DNA from: Palleniella muris
GTDB taxonomy: Bacteria > Bacteroidota > Bacteroidia > Bacteroidales > Bacteroidaceae
DNA length: 64,000 nt
Direction: 5' to 3'
Assembly (NCBI RefSeq): GCF_004792655.1
Contig: NZ_SRZC01000001.1
Location: 215,970-279,969 of the forward strand
Shown here: positions 28,124-37,792 of the stretch, piece by piece
Numbering within the stretch: position 1 is the first letter of the stretch
How the letters are laid out: each line of letters starts with the position of its first letter
Notes under the pieces: generated by a model
The model's input: the letters and a program-made list of their open reading frames with translations, nothing else
Told to the model about the DNA's origin: nothing
The model's database searches: none
Program-made: the position numbers and the translations under genes

Positions 28124-29251
28124 ATGAAAAAAATATTCCTCTTCATCGCCTTTGCCGCAGCGACATTATTCTCCCAGGCACAAAACCATCATGGTCAGAC
28201 AAACAAGGACATCATGGATGTCGCCGTGAAAGTCAACGCTTATTTCATGAAAAAGAATCCAGACCCGGCACTTCCGACCTTCGTCAAGCGCATGCGTCCA
28301 AGCAGTCTGTGGACACGCGCCGTATACTACGAAGGGCTGATGGCTCTCTACGAGATCTGTCCTCGTCAGGAATATTGGGATTATGCCTACACTTGGGCGG
28401 ACTACCACAAGTGGCAGCCGCGCAACGGCAACACCACCCACCATGCCGATGACCAGTGCTGCCTCCAGACTTACATCGACCTTTACCGCATCGCCGGTGA
28501 CCCTAAGATGATTCAGGGCGCAAAGGCTAACATGAACATGATGCTCGCCTACCCTACCAACGAGGATTGGTGGTGGATTGACGCAGTGCAGATGGCTATG
28601 CCTATCTACACCAAACTCTACTCCATAACCAAAGATGAGCGGCTTCTCGACAAGGCTTGGGGACTCTATTCCTACACTCGCAACACTCTCGGCGACAAGG
28701 GTATGTACAACGAGAAAGAGGGTCTCTGGTGGCGCGACGCTGACTTCGACGGCGACTATAAGGAGCCTAACGGCAAGAACTGCTACTGGAGCCGTGGCAA
28801 CGGATGGGTTATCGCTGCCCTTGCACGTGTCCTTGACGACCTGCCAAAGGACAACATCCACTACAAGGACTATGTGAAGGACATGCAGACCATGGCAAAA
28901 GCCATCAAGGCTTGCCAGCGTGAGGACGGCTTCTGGAACTGCTCTCTCCATGACCCGAACAACTTCGGCGGCAAGGAGACCTCCGGCACAGCCCTCTTTG
29001 TCTATGCCATGGCATGGGGAATACGCAACGGCATCCTGTCCCACAATGACTACTACCCTGTGGTCAAGAAGGCATGGGACGCCATAGTCAAGGACGCTAT
29101 CCACCCTAACGGCTACATCGGCTACGTACAGGGCACAGGAAAAGAGCCTAAGGACGGTCAGCCTACGACCTACGACTCTCACCCTGACTTCGAGGATTAT
29201 GGCACAGGCTGTGTCCTTCTCGCAGCCGCAGAGATGTATAAATTGAAATAA
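28124..29251 (+). CDS. Unsaturated rhamnogalacturonyl hydrolase, GH105
   Basis: A 375-residue secreted or periplasmic alpha/alpha-barrel hydrolase that removes the unsaturated galacturonic acid left at the non-reducing end by PL11. The start at 28124 gives a clean signal peptide (MKKIFLFIAFAAATLFSQAQ); upstream in-frame codons are repeat DNA. The catalytic region WWWIDAVQMAMP (general acid Asp) is present, as are NYWDYAYTWADYHKWQ-type aromatic residues and CYWSRGNGWVIAALARVL, the typical YteR/YesR signature. The late motif SGTALFVYAMAWGIRNGIL is also conserved. It completes the lyase route begun by the protein encoded at 17613. Confidence 0.95.
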   Translation: MKKIFLFIAFAAATLFSQAQNHHGQTNKDIMDVAVKVNAYFMKKNPDPALPTFVKRMRPSSLWTRAVYYEGLMALYEICPRQEYWDYAYTWADYHKWQPRNGNTTHHADDQCCLQTYIDLYRIAGDPKMIQGAKANMNMMLAYPTNEDWWWIDAVQMAMPIYTKLYSITKDERLLDKAWGLYSYTRNTLGDKGMYNEKEGLWWRDADFDGDYKEPNGKNCYWSRGNGWVIAALARVLDDLPKDNIHYKDYVKDMQTMAKAIKACQREDGFWNCSLHDPNNFGGKETSGTALFVYAMAWGIRNGILSHNDYYPVVKKAWDAIVKDAIHPNGYIGYVQGTGKEPKDGQPTTYDSHPDFEDYGTGCVLLAAAEMYKLK

Positions 29252-29322
29252 TCAGAGTCAGTAATGACAGTAACGTCAGTTATGTCAGTATTGTCAGTAC
29301 TGACACTACTGTCAATATTGAC
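29252..29322. repeat. 9-bp tandem array, family C (copy 3)
   Basis: Begins right at the GH105 stop codon: repeated GTCAGTAAT / TGTCAGTAT words at 9-bp spacing, ending 30 bp before the GH106 ATG. Confidence 0.82.
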
Positions 29323-29352
29323 ATAACCGACCAAACTAACACCAACCCAACA

Positions 29353-31923
29353 ATGAACAAACGATTCTACAATATTCTTCTTGCACTGTTGCCGGCATTC
29401 CCGGCAATGGCGCAAGATTCTTTTTGGCCCGAAGCAAAGCCGGAAGCGAAACCTTTCGCACGCTGGTGGTGGATGGGCAGCGCAGTGGACAAAGAGAACC
29501 TCAACTACCTTATCCCCGAATACGGCCGCGCCGGCATAGGCGGACTGGAAATCACCCCTATCTACGGCGTGCAGGGAAATGACGCCAACGACATCCCGTT
29601 CCTCTCAAAACGCTGGATGGAGATGCTCGACCACTGCAACAAAGTGGGTGCAAGAGCGGGCGTGAAGATTGACATGAACACCGGAACGGGCTGGCCTTTC
29701 GGCGGTCCTCTTGTCACAAAGGAGGACGCAGCATGCAAGGCTGCCTTCGACAAGGACGGCAAACTAATCGTCGGACGCACCGGACAGAAGGTGAAACGTG
29801 CAGCCCCGGGCGGCGAAGGCTGGGTCATGGACCATTTTGACCGTGGCGCAGTGGAACGCTATCTCGACCGATTCACAAAGGCATTCGAGGAGAACGGTGT
29901 CGCCTACCCTCACAATTTCTTCAACGACTCCTATGAGGTCTATGGCGCAAGCTGGACTCCTGCCCTCTTAGAGGAGTTCAAGAAGCGTCGCGGCTATGAC
30001 CTCCGCAAGCACGAACAGCTGCTGCGCAAGGTGTTCGACACAAAGAACGAAGCGGCACAAGCCCTGAAAATCGACGAGAACTCCGAAGAAAACCGACGCA
30101 TAATCTCCGACTACCGACAGACACTCGGCGAACTTCTCCTCGAGAACTTCACACAGACATGGACGGCATGGGCACACAAGCACGGCTCGCTGACCAGAAA
30201 CCAGGCGCACGGCTCTCCTGCCAACCTCATCGACATCTATGCTTCCGTGGACATTCCCGAGTGCGAAGGCTTCGGACTCTCCCAGTTTGGCATCAAGGGA
30301 CTGCGCCGGGACTCACTCGTAAGGAAGAACTTCTCCGACCTCTCCATGCTGAAATACGCCTCCTCCGCTGCACATATCTCGGGCAAAAACCTTGTGTCGG
30401 CAGAGTCGTTCACATGGCTCACGGAGCATTTCCGCACCTCTCTCTCACAATGCAAGCCGGAGATTGACCTCTTCATGACTGCCGGCATCAACCACATGTA
30501 CTTCCATGGCATAACCTATTCGCCACAGGAAGCGGCATGGCCGGGCTGGAAATTCTATGCCTCCGTCGACATGTCACCGACAAACTCCATTTGGCACGAC
30601 GCACCGGAGATGTTCCGCTACATCACCCGCTGCCAGAGTTTCATGCAGTGGGGACAGCCGGACAATGATTTCCTTGTCTATCTTCCTATCTACGACATGT
30701 GGCAGGAGAACGGCGGAGGGTTGCTGCTCTTCGACATACACAAGATGGACCGCCTCGCACCGAAGTTCATCGCCTCTATCAACAGCATCGTTTCCAAAGG
30801 CTATGACTGCGATTACATCAGCGACAACTTCGTCAGCAAACTATCGCTCCATGACGGCAAGCTCCGCACAGAGGCAGGCGTGGAATACTCCGCGCTGGTT
30901 GTTCCGGGCGTGAAACTCATGCCTCACGAGACCGCGGCGAAGCTCCTCGCACTCGCAAAGCAGGGCGCGAAAATCATCTTCCTTGACCAATTCCCGGAGG
31001 ATGTTCCGGGCTATGGCAAACTCAAGGCACGCCGCAAACTGTTTGGCAGCATCGCAAAAGAACTGCCAAACCATTGCCTTACATCACTTGACGCTGCCAA
31101 TGTCATCCCTGAGGAGATGAAAAGCCGTTACGGACTCAGCGCAATACGCCGCAAGAACGCCACAGGCCACCATTATTTCATCTCGTCCCTGCAACCTAAG
31201 GGTGTCAGCGACTGGGTGCGCCTTGCTGTGCCTGCCGACGGCATCGCACTGTTCAACCCTATGAATGGTGAGGTGAAGAAAGCCATAACACGCAAGAACG
31301 GCAACGCCACAGAGGTGCTTCTCCACCTCGAATCGGGCGAATCATGCATCCTCCAAACGTACAACGCAAAGGCGGACATGCCTTCCGATTTGAAGAATGA
31401 TGTCGTTTACGCACCGTCCGCAACGACCGTTTCCCTCGACAAAGGCTGGACAGTGGCATTCCCTTCCCTTAACAAGGAGTTCAAAATCGACACTCCTTCC
31501 TCATGGACAACCCTCGGCGATGCCCAGGTTGACAGTCTTGCGGGCTCGGGCGTCTACACCACAGAGTTCGAAGTTGCCGATGCTACGGGCGAATGGCAGC
31601 TTGACCTTGGCGACGTCCGCGAAAGTGCACGCGTGAAAATCAACGGCGAATATGTCGGCACTTTGTGGGCTGTGCCTTACAAAATCAACGTGGGCAAGTA
31701 CCTCAAAGAGGGCAAGAACACCATCGAACTTGAGGTCACCAACCTCCCTGCCAACCGCATTGCGGCACTCGACCGCAAGGGTGTGCAGTGGCGGAAGTTC
31801 AAGGAAATCAATCTTGTCGACCTGAACTACAAAAAGACCGGTTACGCCCACTGGCAGCTTATGGAGTCAGGACTGAACGGTGCGCCACGACTCACTAAGC
31901 TGAACACTGTCAACCCTAAATAA
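29353..31923 (+). CDS. Alpha-L-rhamnosidase, GH106
   Basis: An 856-residue secreted enzyme that releases terminal alpha-L-rhamnose from rhamnogalacturonan oligosaccharides. Signal peptide to about PAMAQ. The GH106 barrel opens with FARWWWMGSAVDKENLNYLI (residues ~32-51) and continues with GGLEITPIYG, GVKIDMNTGTGWPFGG and NDSYEVYGASWTPALLEEF. The catalytic region includes RNQAHGSPANLIDIYA and SAESFTW. A C-terminal beta-sandwich near 710-820 (LDLGDVRESARVKINGEYVGTLWAVPY) is the sugar-binding module of such enzymes. Free rhamnose would be passed to RhaM. Slightly shorter than many family members (about 1000), with the ancillary domains trimmed. Confidence 0.93.
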   Translation: MNKRFYNILLALLPAFPAMAQDSFWPEAKPEAKPFARWWWMGSAVDKENLNYLIPEYGRAGIGGLEITPIYGVQGNDANDIPFLSKRWMEMLDHCNKVGARAGVKIDMNTGTGWPFGGPLVTKEDAACKAAFDKDGKLIVGRTGQKVKRAAPGGEGWVMDHFDRGAVERYLDRFTKAFEENGVAYPHNFFNDSYEVYGASWTPALLEEFKKRRGYDLRKHEQLLRKVFDTKNEAAQALKIDENSEENRRIISDYRQTLGELLLENFTQTWTAWAHKHGSLTRNQAHGSPANLIDIYASVDIPECEGFGLSQFGIKGLRRDSLVRKNFSDLSMLKYASSAAHISGKNLVSAESFTWLTEHFRTSLSQCKPEIDLFMTAGINHMYFHGITYSPQEAAWPGWKFYASVDMSPTNSIWHDAPEMFRYITRCQSFMQWGQPDNDFLVYLPIYDMWQENGGGLLLFDIHKMDRLAPKFIASINSIVSKGYDCDYISDNFVSKLSLHDGKLRTEAGVEYSALVVPGVKLMPHETAAKLLALAKQGAKIIFLDQFPEDVPGYGKLKARRKLFGSIAKELPNHCLTSLDAANVIPEEMKSRYGLSAIRRKNATGHHYFISSLQPKGVSDWVRLAVPADGIALFNPMNGEVKKAITRKNGNATEVLLHLESGESCILQTYNAKADMPSDLKNDVVYAPSATTVSLDKGWTVAFPSLNKEFKIDTPSSWTTLGDAQVDSLAGSGVYTTEFEVADATGEWQLDLGDVRESARVKINGEYVGTLWAVPYKINVGKYLKEGKNTIELEVTNLPANRIAALDRKGVQWRKFKEINLVDLNYKKTGYAHWQLMESGLNGAPRLTKLNTVNPK

Positions 31924-31968
31924 AGTCGCAACACTTTGAACAACAAGCAGATAACGAACCACAAGACA

Positions 31969-32048
31969 AAAGGTAACCTTTCACCTTGCAAAAGGTGACA
32001 CTTTACCCTGCGAGAGGTAACCTTTTACACCATGAAAGGTTACCTTTT
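31969..32048. repeat. 22-bp tandem array, family A (copy 3)
   Basis: Four units with cores at 31969, 31991, 32013 and 32035, exactly 22 bp apart. The last unit contains GAAAGGTTACCTTTTG, a near-perfect palindrome. It lies in the 179-bp gap before the GH2 gene. Confidence 0.88.
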
Positions 32049-32102
32049 GTTTTGCCCATGATAACAATACACAAACTGTATCATAACACTAACAAACTAC
32101 AC

Positions 32103-35054
32103 ATGAACAAAACCATCTCACTAATCCTTGCGCTCATGCTTGCAATCACGGGGTTGCAGGCTGCCGAGCGACACAGGTACAACTTCAACAGTGCGTGGAA
32201 ACTCTCCGTCGGCGATGACAAGAATGCCATGCAATCCAACCACAACGACAGCCGTTGGAAGACCGTCACACTGCCGAGGGCATTCAACGAGGACGAGGCT
32301 TTCCGCGTGGCCATCGACCAACACACGGACACCGTCATGTGGTACCGCAAGCACTTCCACGGCAAAGGACTGAAAGGCAGGAAGGTGCTCATCGAGTTTG
32401 AGGGCATCCGACAGGCAGGATGGTTCTACATAAACGGCGAATATCTCGGCATGCACGAGAACGGTGTGATGGCGGTTGGCTTCGACATAAGCAAATACAT
32501 CAAGGAGGGCGACAACGTCATCGCCGTGCGCATCGACAACAACTGGAAGTACCGCGAGCAGGCGACAAACACCACCTACCAGTGGAACAACAGCAATTTC
32601 AACGCCAACTACGGAGGCATCCCGAAGAATGTCTACCTGCATGTCATGGACGATGTCTACCAGACGCTGCCTCTGTACAGCAACCTCAAGACGACAGGTG
32701 TCTACACCTACGCCACAGACTTTGACATAAAGGGCAAAAAAGCGACAGTCCACGCCGAGAGTGAGGTGAGGAACGAGAGCACTGAGGCACGCGTCCTGAC
32801 CTACCGCGCCACACTGAAGGACATGGACGGAAAGGTCGTCAAGACCTTCTCCGGCACTCCTCGCAAGCTCAATGCGGGAGAGACCGTCACCCTGAAAGCC
32901 GAGGCGCGCGTGGCAGACCTGCATTTCTGGAGCTGGGGCTATGGCTATCTCTACACCGTGGAGACGGAGCTTGTTGACGAGAACGGCACAGCTTTTGACA
33001 AGGTCAGCACACGCACAGGCTTCCGCAAGACCCAGTTCGGTGAGGGAAAGATATGGCTTAACGACCGTGTGCTCATGGTTCACGGCTACGCACAGCGCAC
33101 AAGCAACGAATGGCCTGCCGTCGGTCTGTCGGTTCCGGCATGGCTCAGCGACTACAGCAACGGACTGATTGTCGAAGGATGTGGCAACGTTGTGCGCTGG
33201 ATGCACGTCACTCCGTGGAAGCAGGACATAGAGAGCTGTGACCGTGTGGGCTTGATTCAGGCGATGCCGGCGGGCGATGCGGAGAAAGACCGTCAGGGCC
33301 GCCAGTGGGAACAGCGCACGGAACTTATGCGCGACGCCATAATCTACAACCGCAACAACCCTTCCATACTTTTCTATGAGAGTGGAAACGAGTCCATTTC
33401 ACGTGAGCACATGATTGAGATGAAGGCGATTCGCGACCTTTATGACCCGTTCGGAGGACGCGCAATAGGTTCACGCGAGATGCTTGACATCAACGAAGCG
33501 GAGTACGGTGGTGAGATGCTGTACATCAACAAGAGCAAGAAGCATCCGATGTGGGCAACGGAATATTGCCGTGACGAGGGCATGCGCAAGTATTGGGACG
33601 AGTATTCTTATCCGTTCCATAAGGAGGGCGACGGTCCTCTCTATCGTGGAAAACCTGCCAACGACTATAACCACAACTCCGACATGCTGGCGGTTGAATG
33701 GGTGCGTCGTTGGTACGACTATTGGCAGGTGCGTCCGGGAACCGGCACAAGGGTTAGCTCGGGCGGCGTGAAAATTGTATTCTCGGACACCAACACGCAC
33801 TTCCGCAGCGAGGCAAACTACCGTCTCAGCGGTGCCACCGACCCTATGCGCATACCTAAGGACGGATTCTTCGCTCATCAGGTAATGTGGGACGGATGGG
33901 TTGACCCTGAGAACAGCCGCACACACATCATAGGACATTGGAGCTACGATGACGGCACAAAGAAGCCTGTTTATGTAGTGAGCAACGGCGAGAGTGTGGA
34001 GCTTCTCCTCAACGGAAAGTCACTTGGCAAGGGCAAAAGGTCATACAATTTCCTCTTCACCTTCGACAATGTGGCGTTTGAAGAGGGCACTCTGACTGCC
34101 ATAAGCCGTGACGCGAACGGCAAGGAGGTGAGCCGCCATGAACTGAAAACGGCAGGCAAACCGGCAAGACTTGTAATGAGAACCATACAGAACCCTGAGG
34201 GATTCCATGCCGACGGCGCGGACCTTGCGCTCATAGAATTTGAGGTTGTGGACAAGGACGGCAACCGTTGCCCGCTTGACAACCGTAGCGTAAGGTTCTC
34301 AATCAGCGGTCCCGCCGAATGGCGCGGTGGCATTGCACAGGGCGAAAACAACTATATCCTGAACACTGTCCTCCCTGTCGAGTGCGGCATAAACCGCGCT
34401 CTCATCCGCAGCACGACAAAGGCGGGCAAGATAAAGGTGACCGCTCAGGCTACAGACTTGCCTAAAGCAAGCCTCACTTTGCAGACAATCCCTGTGAAAG
34501 TGACAGACGGCAAGAGCGACTATCTGCCTTCCGAGACCTTGAAAGGTTGGCTTACACGTGGCGAGACACCGTCAACTCCGTCTTACAAGGACACGAAGCG
34601 CGGCATCAACATTGTTTCTGCACAGGCAGGAAGCAATCAGGAGAATGTGCGCAACTCATGGGACGACAACGAACTCAGTGAGTGGAGCAGCGACGGCGGC
34701 ATGAACTCCGCATGGGTAACCTACACCCTTGAGCGCAAGGCTCGTGTCTCAGAAGTTAGTCTGAAGCTGACAAGCTGGCGCAACAAGAACTATCCGCTGG
34801 AGATTCTTGCCGGCGGAAAGGTGGTTTGGGAAGGCAACACCGACAAGTCTCTCGGTTATGTCCACCTCAAAATCTCTGACCCTGTCGAAGCTGACAAGTT
34901 CACAATCCGCCTCAAAGGCACTGCCGACACTGCCGACACCTCCAACCAAATAGGTGAGCTGGCAGGAGGAAACACCGGCGAACTTGACAACAAAAAGCAC
35001 AGTTCTCGCACTCTCCCGATTGTCGAAGTTGACTTTATCGAGGAGATAAAATAG
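32103..35054 (+). CDS. GH2 beta-galactosidase with C-terminal discoidin-like domain
   Basis: A 983-residue secreted GH2 enzyme. The start at 32103 gives the signal peptide ILALMLAITGLQA; codons upstream in the frame are the family A array. Residues ~22-200 are the sugar-binding sandwich (WYRKHFHGKGLKGRKVLIEF), ~210-310 the Ig domain, ~320-600 the TIM barrel with acid/base Glu 430 (YESGNES) and nucleophile Glu 487 (WATEYCRDEG). Ig-type domains follow, and ~833-983 resembles an F5/8 type C (discoidin) module ending in VEVDFIEEIK. It would remove beta-galactose from RG-I side chains, though beta-glucuronidase activity cannot be excluded from sequence. The discoidin module probably binds side-chain sugars. 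Confidence 0.9.
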   Translation: MNKTISLILALMLAITGLQAAERHRYNFNSAWKLSVGDDKNAMQSNHNDSRWKTVTLPRAFNEDEAFRVAIDQHTDTVMWYRKHFHGKGLKGRKVLIEFEGIRQAGWFYINGEYLGMHENGVMAVGFDISKYIKEGDNVIAVRIDNNWKYREQATNTTYQWNNSNFNANYGGIPKNVYLHVMDDVYQTLPLYSNLKTTGVYTYATDFDIKGKKATVHAESEVRNESTEARVLTYRATLKDMDGKVVKTFSGTPRKLNAGETVTLKAEARVADLHFWSWGYGYLYTVETELVDENGTAFDKVSTRTGFRKTQFGEGKIWLNDRVLMVHGYAQRTSNEWPAVGLSVPAWLSDYSNGLIVEGCGNVVRWMHVTPWKQDIESCDRVGLIQAMPAGDAEKDRQGRQWEQRTELMRDAIIYNRNNPSILFYESGNESISREHMIEMKAIRDLYDPFGGRAIGSREMLDINEAEYGGEMLYINKSKKHPMWATEYCRDEGMRKYWDEYSYPFHKEGDGPLYRGKPANDYNHNSDMLAVEWVRRWYDYWQVRPGTGTRVSSGGVKIVFSDTNTHFRSEANYRLSGATDPMRIPKDGFFAHQVMWDGWVDPENSRTHIIGHWSYDDGTKKPVYVVSNGESVELLLNGKSLGKGKRSYNFLFTFDNVAFEEGTLTAISRDANGKEVSRHELKTAGKPARLVMRTIQNPEGFHADGADLALIEFEVVDKDGNRCPLDNRSVRFSISGPAEWRGGIAQGENNYILNTVLPVECGINRALIRSTTKAGKIKVTAQATDLPKASLTLQTIPVKVTDGKSDYLPSETLKGWLTRGETPSTPSYKDTKRGINIVSAQAGSNQENVRNSWDDNELSEWSSDGGMNSAWVTYTLERKARVSEVSLKLTSWRNKNYPLEILAGGKVVWEGNTDKSLGYVHLKISDPVEADKFTIRLKGTADTADTSNQIGELAGGNTGELDNKKHSSRTLPIVEVDFIEEIK

Positions 35055-35063
35055 GACTCCGAA

Positions 35064-35136
35064 AACGTTGTGGACCTTGGGAGGGCACAACGTTCCACAG
35101 AGGGGATTAATGGTGTTGAAGCCATTAATCCCCTTA
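35064..35136 (+). terminator. Double hairpin after the GH2 gene
   Basis: Stem 1: AACGTTGTG (35064-35072) with CACAACGTT (35086-35094). Stem 2: GGGGATTAATGG (35102-35113) with CCATTAATCCCC (35122-35133), a perfect 12-bp stem. The following sequence is only weakly T-rich, so termination may be partial. Confidence 0.7.
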
Positions 35137-35242
35137 TCCTTGTCCGCCGGGAAAAACATATCCCACGTTACAAATTCTTTTCTTTTCATATCATCACAAC
35201 ATTCTTGAAATAAAACGGTACTGCTTTCTCAAAGATTTTTTG

Positions 35243-35250
35243 TATATTTG
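35243..35250 (+). promoter_or_regulatory. -7 box for the GH127/146 gene
   Basis: TATATTTG matches TAnnTTTG and lies 40 bp before the ATG at 35290. Together with the upstream double hairpin it makes this gene a separate transcription unit. Confidence 0.6.
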
Positions 35251-35289
35251 CAGCAATTATCCAAACTATATATAATTGAACACAAACAA

Positions 35290-37668
35290 ATGAAACGACT
35301 TTTCCTACCTCTTCTCCTCCTTGCTGCCACCGGCGTTCAAGCGCAGGACAAACTCTATTATGACCTTTTCCCATTGGGACAGGTGACGCTGCTTGACAGC
35401 CCTTTCAAGCATGCGTGCGACGTTAATGTAAGCACGCTCCTGCAATATGACACCGACCGCCTGCTTGCGCCGTTCCTGAAAGAGGCGGGACTGACACCGA
35501 AAGGCGAGAGTTTCGAGAACTGGGCTGACCTTGACGGACACGTCGGAGGTCATTATCTCTCTGCCTTGGCAATCCATTATGCTGCCACGGGCAACGCCGA
35601 ACTTAAAAGGCGTATGGACTATATGGTGGCGGAACTGAAGCGATGCCAGACGGCTAACGGCGACGGATATGTCGGCGGAGTGCCTAACGGAAAGCGTTGC
35701 TGGAACGAGATAAAGAAGGGCAACCCGGGCATCGTATGGAAATACTGGGTGCCATGGTACAATATCCACAAGACGTACGCCGGACTGCGCGACGCATGGT
35801 CATACGGCGGCAACGAGGATGCACGACGGATGTTCCTCGACTTGTGCGACTGGGGCATAACCGTCATTGCTCCTCTCAACGACGAACAGATGGAGCAGAT
35901 GCTCGGAAACGAGTTCGGTGGCATGGACGAGGTGTATGCCGACGCTTATCAGATGACAGGCGACACAAAGTATCTTGACGCCGCCAAACGCTTCTCCCAC
36001 CACTGGCTGCTCGACAGTATGGCAGCGGAGAAGGACAATCTTGACAACAAGCACGCCAACACTCAGGTACCTAAGGTTGTCGGTTATCAGCGTATCGCGG
36101 AACTGAGCGCACTTGCCGGACGCACGGCTGACAAGGAACTCTACGACCGTGCGGCACAATTCTTCTGGCATACCGTGGCGGACACTCGCTCACTTGCCCT
36201 CGGTGGCAACAGCCGACGAGAGCATTTCGCATCAAAGGAGGACTGCCAGAGCTATGTCGATGACCGCGAAGGACCGGAGTCTTGCAACACAAACAATATG
36301 CTGAAGCTCACAGAAGGTCTCTTCCGCATGCACCCTGAGGCAAAGTATGCTGACTTCTACGAGAGGGCTTTGTACAACCATATCCTCTCCACACAGCACC
36401 CGGAGCATGGCGGATATGTCTATTTCACATCGGCGCGCCCTGCGCATTACCGCGTCTACTCTGCCCCGAACAGTGCCATGTGGTGCTGCGTGGGCACAGG
36501 AATGGAGAACCACGGCAAATACGGCGAGTTCATCTACCAACACCGTGGTGACAGTCTCTATGTCAATCTCTTCATCGCATCGCAGTTGGAGTGGAAGGAA
36601 AAGGGCGTGAAAGTCACTCAGGACACACAGTTTCCTGACTCGGAGACATCACGGCTGACCATAAACGTCAAGCGACCTACACGCTTCCGTCTCCTCGTGC
36701 GCTATCCTTCATGGTGCAGAAAGGGCGAGATGAAAGCCGTATGCCGTGGCAAAGACTATGCCCAAACGGCAACACCGGGAGGGTACATCGTCATCGACAG
36801 AAAGTGGAAAAACGGCGATTTCATCGAGCTTTCCATGCCTATGCACGTGACAGTGGAGGAACTTCCGAATGTCCCGAACTACATAGCAATCATGCGCGGT
36901 CCTATACTTCTCGGTGCACGCATGGGCAATGAAAACCTTTATGGTCTTGTTGCCGACAACAGCCGTTGGGGACATATCGCCCACGGACCGCTTGTCTCTG
37001 TCTTCGACACACCGCTTATCATCGGCGACCGTAAGGAAATCCTCGCAAAACTTGAGAATATGAAGTCTGTTGCGGGCAAACCTTTCACGTTCACCGTACC
37101 GGGATTGTTCTCCGACAAGTACAAGAACCTCGAACTGGAGCCGTTCTTCCGCATCCACGACAGCCGTTATATGATGTACTGGCTGTCAATGACCAACGCA
37201 GAATATGCCGACTATCAGAAGCGCGTTAAGGCTGAGGAGGAGCGCAAACTGTTGCTTGACAAGCGCACAGTGGACGCTGTGAACACCGCCGAGCAGCAGC
37301 CGGAGGTTGACCACGAGATGAAATATGAGAGGTCAAACACAGGACATACGCACGGCGAGGGTTGGCGCGACGCACGCGACAACGGTTATTTCCAATACAC
37401 ACTCGACACGAAGGGCGAGCAGAACCTCACTCTCATGGTGCGCTACTGGGGTGACGAGAACGGCCGACGCGACTTTGACATCCTTATCGACGGTCAGCTT
37501 CTTGCCCATGAAAACATCTCGAACAAATGGCGCAAAAAGGAGTTTGTCAATGCAGAATACCCGATTCCATCGAATCTCCTTGCAGGAAAACAGACCGTCA
37601 CCGTGACCTTCAAGGCACAGAAAGGCAGCACTGCCGGCGGCGTGTTCCATGTAAGGTTGGTGAAATAA
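35290..37668 (+). CDS. Beta-L-arabinofuranosidase, GH127/GH146-type (DUF1680)
   Basis: A 792-residue secreted alpha/alpha-barrel enzyme expected to release beta-L-arabinofuranose from pectic arabinan tips. The start at 35290 opens the signal peptide FLPLLLLAATGVQAQ. Family residues are visible: GGNSRREHF (putative acid/base Glu), the zinc ligands Glu 330 and Cys 332 in PESCNTNNML, and the Cys pair 399-400 in MWCCVGTGMENHGKYGEF, one of which is the thiol nucleophile. Residues ~470-620 are the beta-sandwich domain. The C-terminus (~660-792; GYFQYTLDTKGEQNLTLMV, then TVTFKAQKGSTAGGVF) is an extra beta domain seen in GH146-like members. Last gene of the enzyme cluster, with its own promoter and terminator. 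Confidence 0.92.
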   Translation: MKRLFLPLLLLAATGVQAQDKLYYDLFPLGQVTLLDSPFKHACDVNVSTLLQYDTDRLLAPFLKEAGLTPKGESFENWADLDGHVGGHYLSALAIHYAATGNAELKRRMDYMVAELKRCQTANGDGYVGGVPNGKRCWNEIKKGNPGIVWKYWVPWYNIHKTYAGLRDAWSYGGNEDARRMFLDLCDWGITVIAPLNDEQMEQMLGNEFGGMDEVYADAYQMTGDTKYLDAAKRFSHHWLLDSMAAEKDNLDNKHANTQVPKVVGYQRIAELSALAGRTADKELYDRAAQFFWHTVADTRSLALGGNSRREHFASKEDCQSYVDDREGPESCNTNNMLKLTEGLFRMHPEAKYADFYERALYNHILSTQHPEHGGYVYFTSARPAHYRVYSAPNSAMWCCVGTGMENHGKYGEFIYQHRGDSLYVNLFIASQLEWKEKGVKVTQDTQFPDSETSRLTINVKRPTRFRLLVRYPSWCRKGEMKAVCRGKDYAQTATPGGYIVIDRKWKNGDFIELSMPMHVTVEELPNVPNYIAIMRGPILLGARMGNENLYGLVADNSRWGHIAHGPLVSVFDTPLIIGDRKEILAKLENMKSVAGKPFTFTVPGLFSDKYKNLELEPFFRIHDSRYMMYWLSMTNAEYADYQKRVKAEEERKLLLDKRTVDAVNTAEQQPEVDHEMKYERSNTGHTHGEGWRDARDNGYFQYTLDTKGEQNLTLMVRYWGDENGRRDFDILIDGQLLAHENISNKWRKKEFVNAEYPIPSNLLAGKQTVTVTFKAQKGSTAGGVFHVRLVK

Positions 37669-37697
37669 ATATGGGATAAATACCACAAACAACAAAA

Positions 37698-37765
37698 ACA
37701 GCACCGGCTGATACCATAATGCGGATTAAACTGTCCGTACCAAGGTATCAGCCGGTGCTGTTTTT
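37698..37765. terminator. Strong bidirectional terminator
   Basis: ACAGCACCGGCTGATACC (37698-37715) is perfectly complementary to 37744-37761, an 18-bp stem with a 28-nt loop that has a small nested pairing. TTTTT follows on the plus strand and the A-run before it gives T's on the minus strand. It separates the convergent GH127 and CPBP protease genes. Confidence 0.92.
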
Positions 37766-37792
37766 ATGCCATTTCATCGGCAAAAATGAGCA

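Noticed and set aside
37698..37765. IS-end inverted repeat
   Set aside because: The 18-bp stem is followed by T-runs on both strands and lies between convergent genes, which fits a terminator; no transposase is near.
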